A DNA stretch of 6,835 nt, from positions 1 to 6,835 of the forward strand of contig CAZAXY010000155.1 in the NCBI GenBank assembly GCA_964489125.1, written 5' to 3'. Both the position numbers and the translations under genes were made by a program. Under the pieces are notes generated by a model. The model worked only from the letters and a program-made list of their open reading frames with translations, had not been told where the DNA came from and did no database searches. The DNA is from GYS-P2D sp964489125. GTDB taxonomy: Bacteria > Bacteroidota > Bacteroidia > Chitinophagales > Saprospiraceae. This document shows positions 6,084 through 6,835 of this stretch, piece after piece. Each line of letters opens with the position of its first letter. Positions within the stretch are counted from its first letter, which is position 1.

Positions 6084-6663
6084 CAGAATCTAATTAAGAA
6101 GCCAAAGGTTTAAGTCTATAAAAGAGATGACAATAGCCAACTAATTACACCCGTCTATCAGGGCTTCAAAAATAGCGCCCTGCTCAGCTTCAAAACCAGG
6201 ATTTAAATAAAATCAGCTCACGGCTTATAGTTCCGAAGAATTAGTCGGGTGTAAGGCGATGCCTTCAACTGAATAATCCCTCAGCTCACTTTTAATCATA
6301 TGGATCATCGTACCACTGGCTGGGTCATAACGATAGGCTCGAACGGCATCAAGTGGATGAATAACCAGCCCAGTGATTTATCCACCACCTATAGGTACAT
6401 TCTTCCAAGTATATCCCTCCTATAGAGAGAATAAGTAGCCGTTAAGCAATAAGAGTATTATTGTCCACAAGACTTGTTTTGACTTGATCATTTCCATAAG
6501 TTCGCTTGTTAGCTACACTTTAGAAGTCAGCAATTAGAGGGGTAAACCCCTAACAATCAATATTTTAAGCCAGCCTCTATGAATACTCCATATTATAGAA
6601 ACATTAACTCAGCAATCACTACATTAGCATTCTATCATATTTTTCAACTAAGACTCCTTATAC
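6084..6663. other. Intergenic region with gene remnant, no intact gene
   Basis: No open frame of useful length lies on either strand. The middle carries a broken minus-strand GH74-like gene start (6225-6497). The right part has a small hairpin AGGGG-TAAA-CCCCT (6538-6551) with no T-run after it. No clear terminator follows the M43-like gene, and no exact TAnnTTTG box precedes the histidine-rich lipoprotein gene. Confidence 0.7.
6225..6497 (-). pseudogene. Remnant of a GH74-like secreted glycoside hydrolase (N-terminal piece)
   Basis: Read in a single frame from ATG 6497 (or the better ATG at 6491), the minus strand gives a signal peptide, MIKSKQVLWTIILLLLNG, then a TAG (6422-6420), then EGYTWKNVPIGGG, a TAA (6380-6378), then ITGLVIHPLDA, AYRYDPASGTMI, and YSVEGIALHPTNSSEL before a TAA at 6227. 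GH74 xyloglucanases and related BNR/sortilin-like proteins begin with this series: YxWKNVxIGGGGxxTGxxxHP, then TDVGGAYRWDP, then SIALDPTNP. The TDVGG segment is missing, so there is an internal in-frame deletion, and the rest of the enzyme is gone. The first stop could be a CAG-to-TAG change and the second a Tyr codon to TAA. The same frame continues with LNPGFEAEQGA (from about 6206 down to 6141), perhaps a later piece of the same protein. Identification is from memory of the family motifs. Confidence 0.68.
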
Positions 6664-6835
6664 ATGATCAGAACTACCTTACTGCTAATCCTATCCGCTC
6701 TTCTAATCACCTTATATTCTTGTAAAGATCATGACCATCCTCATGGCAAAGGACATGGGCACGATATTCATGAGCACGGACATGATGATCATGATAGAAG
6801 CTCAGGATTCAAACGAACTAATATAGATTATAAGT
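6664..6835 (+). CDS. Histidine-rich lipoprotein, N-terminal fragment
   Basis: The gene runs off the right edge, leaving 57 residues. It opens with MIRTTLLLILSALLITLYSC, a lipoprotein signal with the lipid-carrying Cys at residue 20. Nine histidines follow within the next 24 residues, in the pattern HDHPHGKGHGH and IHEHGHDDH, then a linker SSGFKRTNIDYK. Such leaders bind Zn, Cu, Co or Ni and are common at the N-terminus of Bacteroidota periplasmic adaptors of CusB/CzcB-type efflux pumps and of metal-binding lipoproteins. The fragment ends before any domain that would decide between these. The gene lies well apart from the M43-like operon and is probably transcribed separately. Confidence 0.8.
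   Translation, partial: MIRTTLLLILSALLITLYSCKDHDHPHGKGHGHDIHEHGHDDHDRSSGFKRTNIDYK

Noticed and set aside
6538..6551. AGGGG-TAAA-CCCCT hairpin as a terminator
   Set aside because: The five-pair stem is followed by AACAATC with no T-run, so it does not meet the pattern of an intrinsic terminator.

Overview
The window looks like chromosomal DNA from a Bacteroidota bacterium, possibly a Saprospira- or Cytophaga-type lineage. Three things point there: a hybrid histidine kinase whose receiver is followed by an AraC-type DNA-binding domain, lipoproteins with acidic residues after the lipid-carrying cysteine, and promoter-like boxes of the TAnnTTTG type with no clear Shine-Dalgarno sequences. There are no rRNA or tRNA genes, insertion sequences or CRISPR arrays.

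Layout. (1) Positions 2-1057 (+) hold the C-terminal part of a hybrid two-component regulator: kinase ATPase domain, receiver, AraC HTH. (2) Positions 1058-1662 hold no credible protein gene. They contain two tandem copies of a unit of about 240 bp, 297 bp apart. Each unit starts with a pair of direct repeats phased 21 bp apart, followed by a segment that can fold into a closed multi-stem RNA, and ends in an intrinsic terminator. I read them as two paralogous small RNA genes, probably activator-controlled. (3) Positions 1660-3351 (-) hold a DeaD/CsdA-type DEAD-box RNA helicase with a DbpA-like RNA-binding domain and a basic tail. It starts at TTG. (4) Positions 3352-3997 are intergenic, with a helicase promoter candidate, an orphan plus-strand terminator and a promoter candidate for the next gene. 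(5) Positions 3998-6083 (+) are an AT-richer two-gene operon: a small secreted beta-barrel-like protein overlapping by 11 nt a lipoprotein with Ig-like N-terminal modules and an M43 (pappalysin/cytophagalysin)-like domain whose zinc site is non-canonical. (6) Positions 6084-6663 hold no intact gene but carry a minus-strand remnant of a GH74-like (xyloglucanase/sialidase-fold) secreted protein, broken by stops and deletions. (7) From 6664 to the window end is the start of a histidine-rich lipoprotein, probably metal-related.

The most notable region is 1126-1662. The regulator, the phased repeats and the twin RNAs lie next to each other, which suggests (inference only) a local regulator-sRNA circuit. 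The beta-barrel/M43-lipoprotein pair is the second candidate for an undescribed unit, probably acting at the cell surface.
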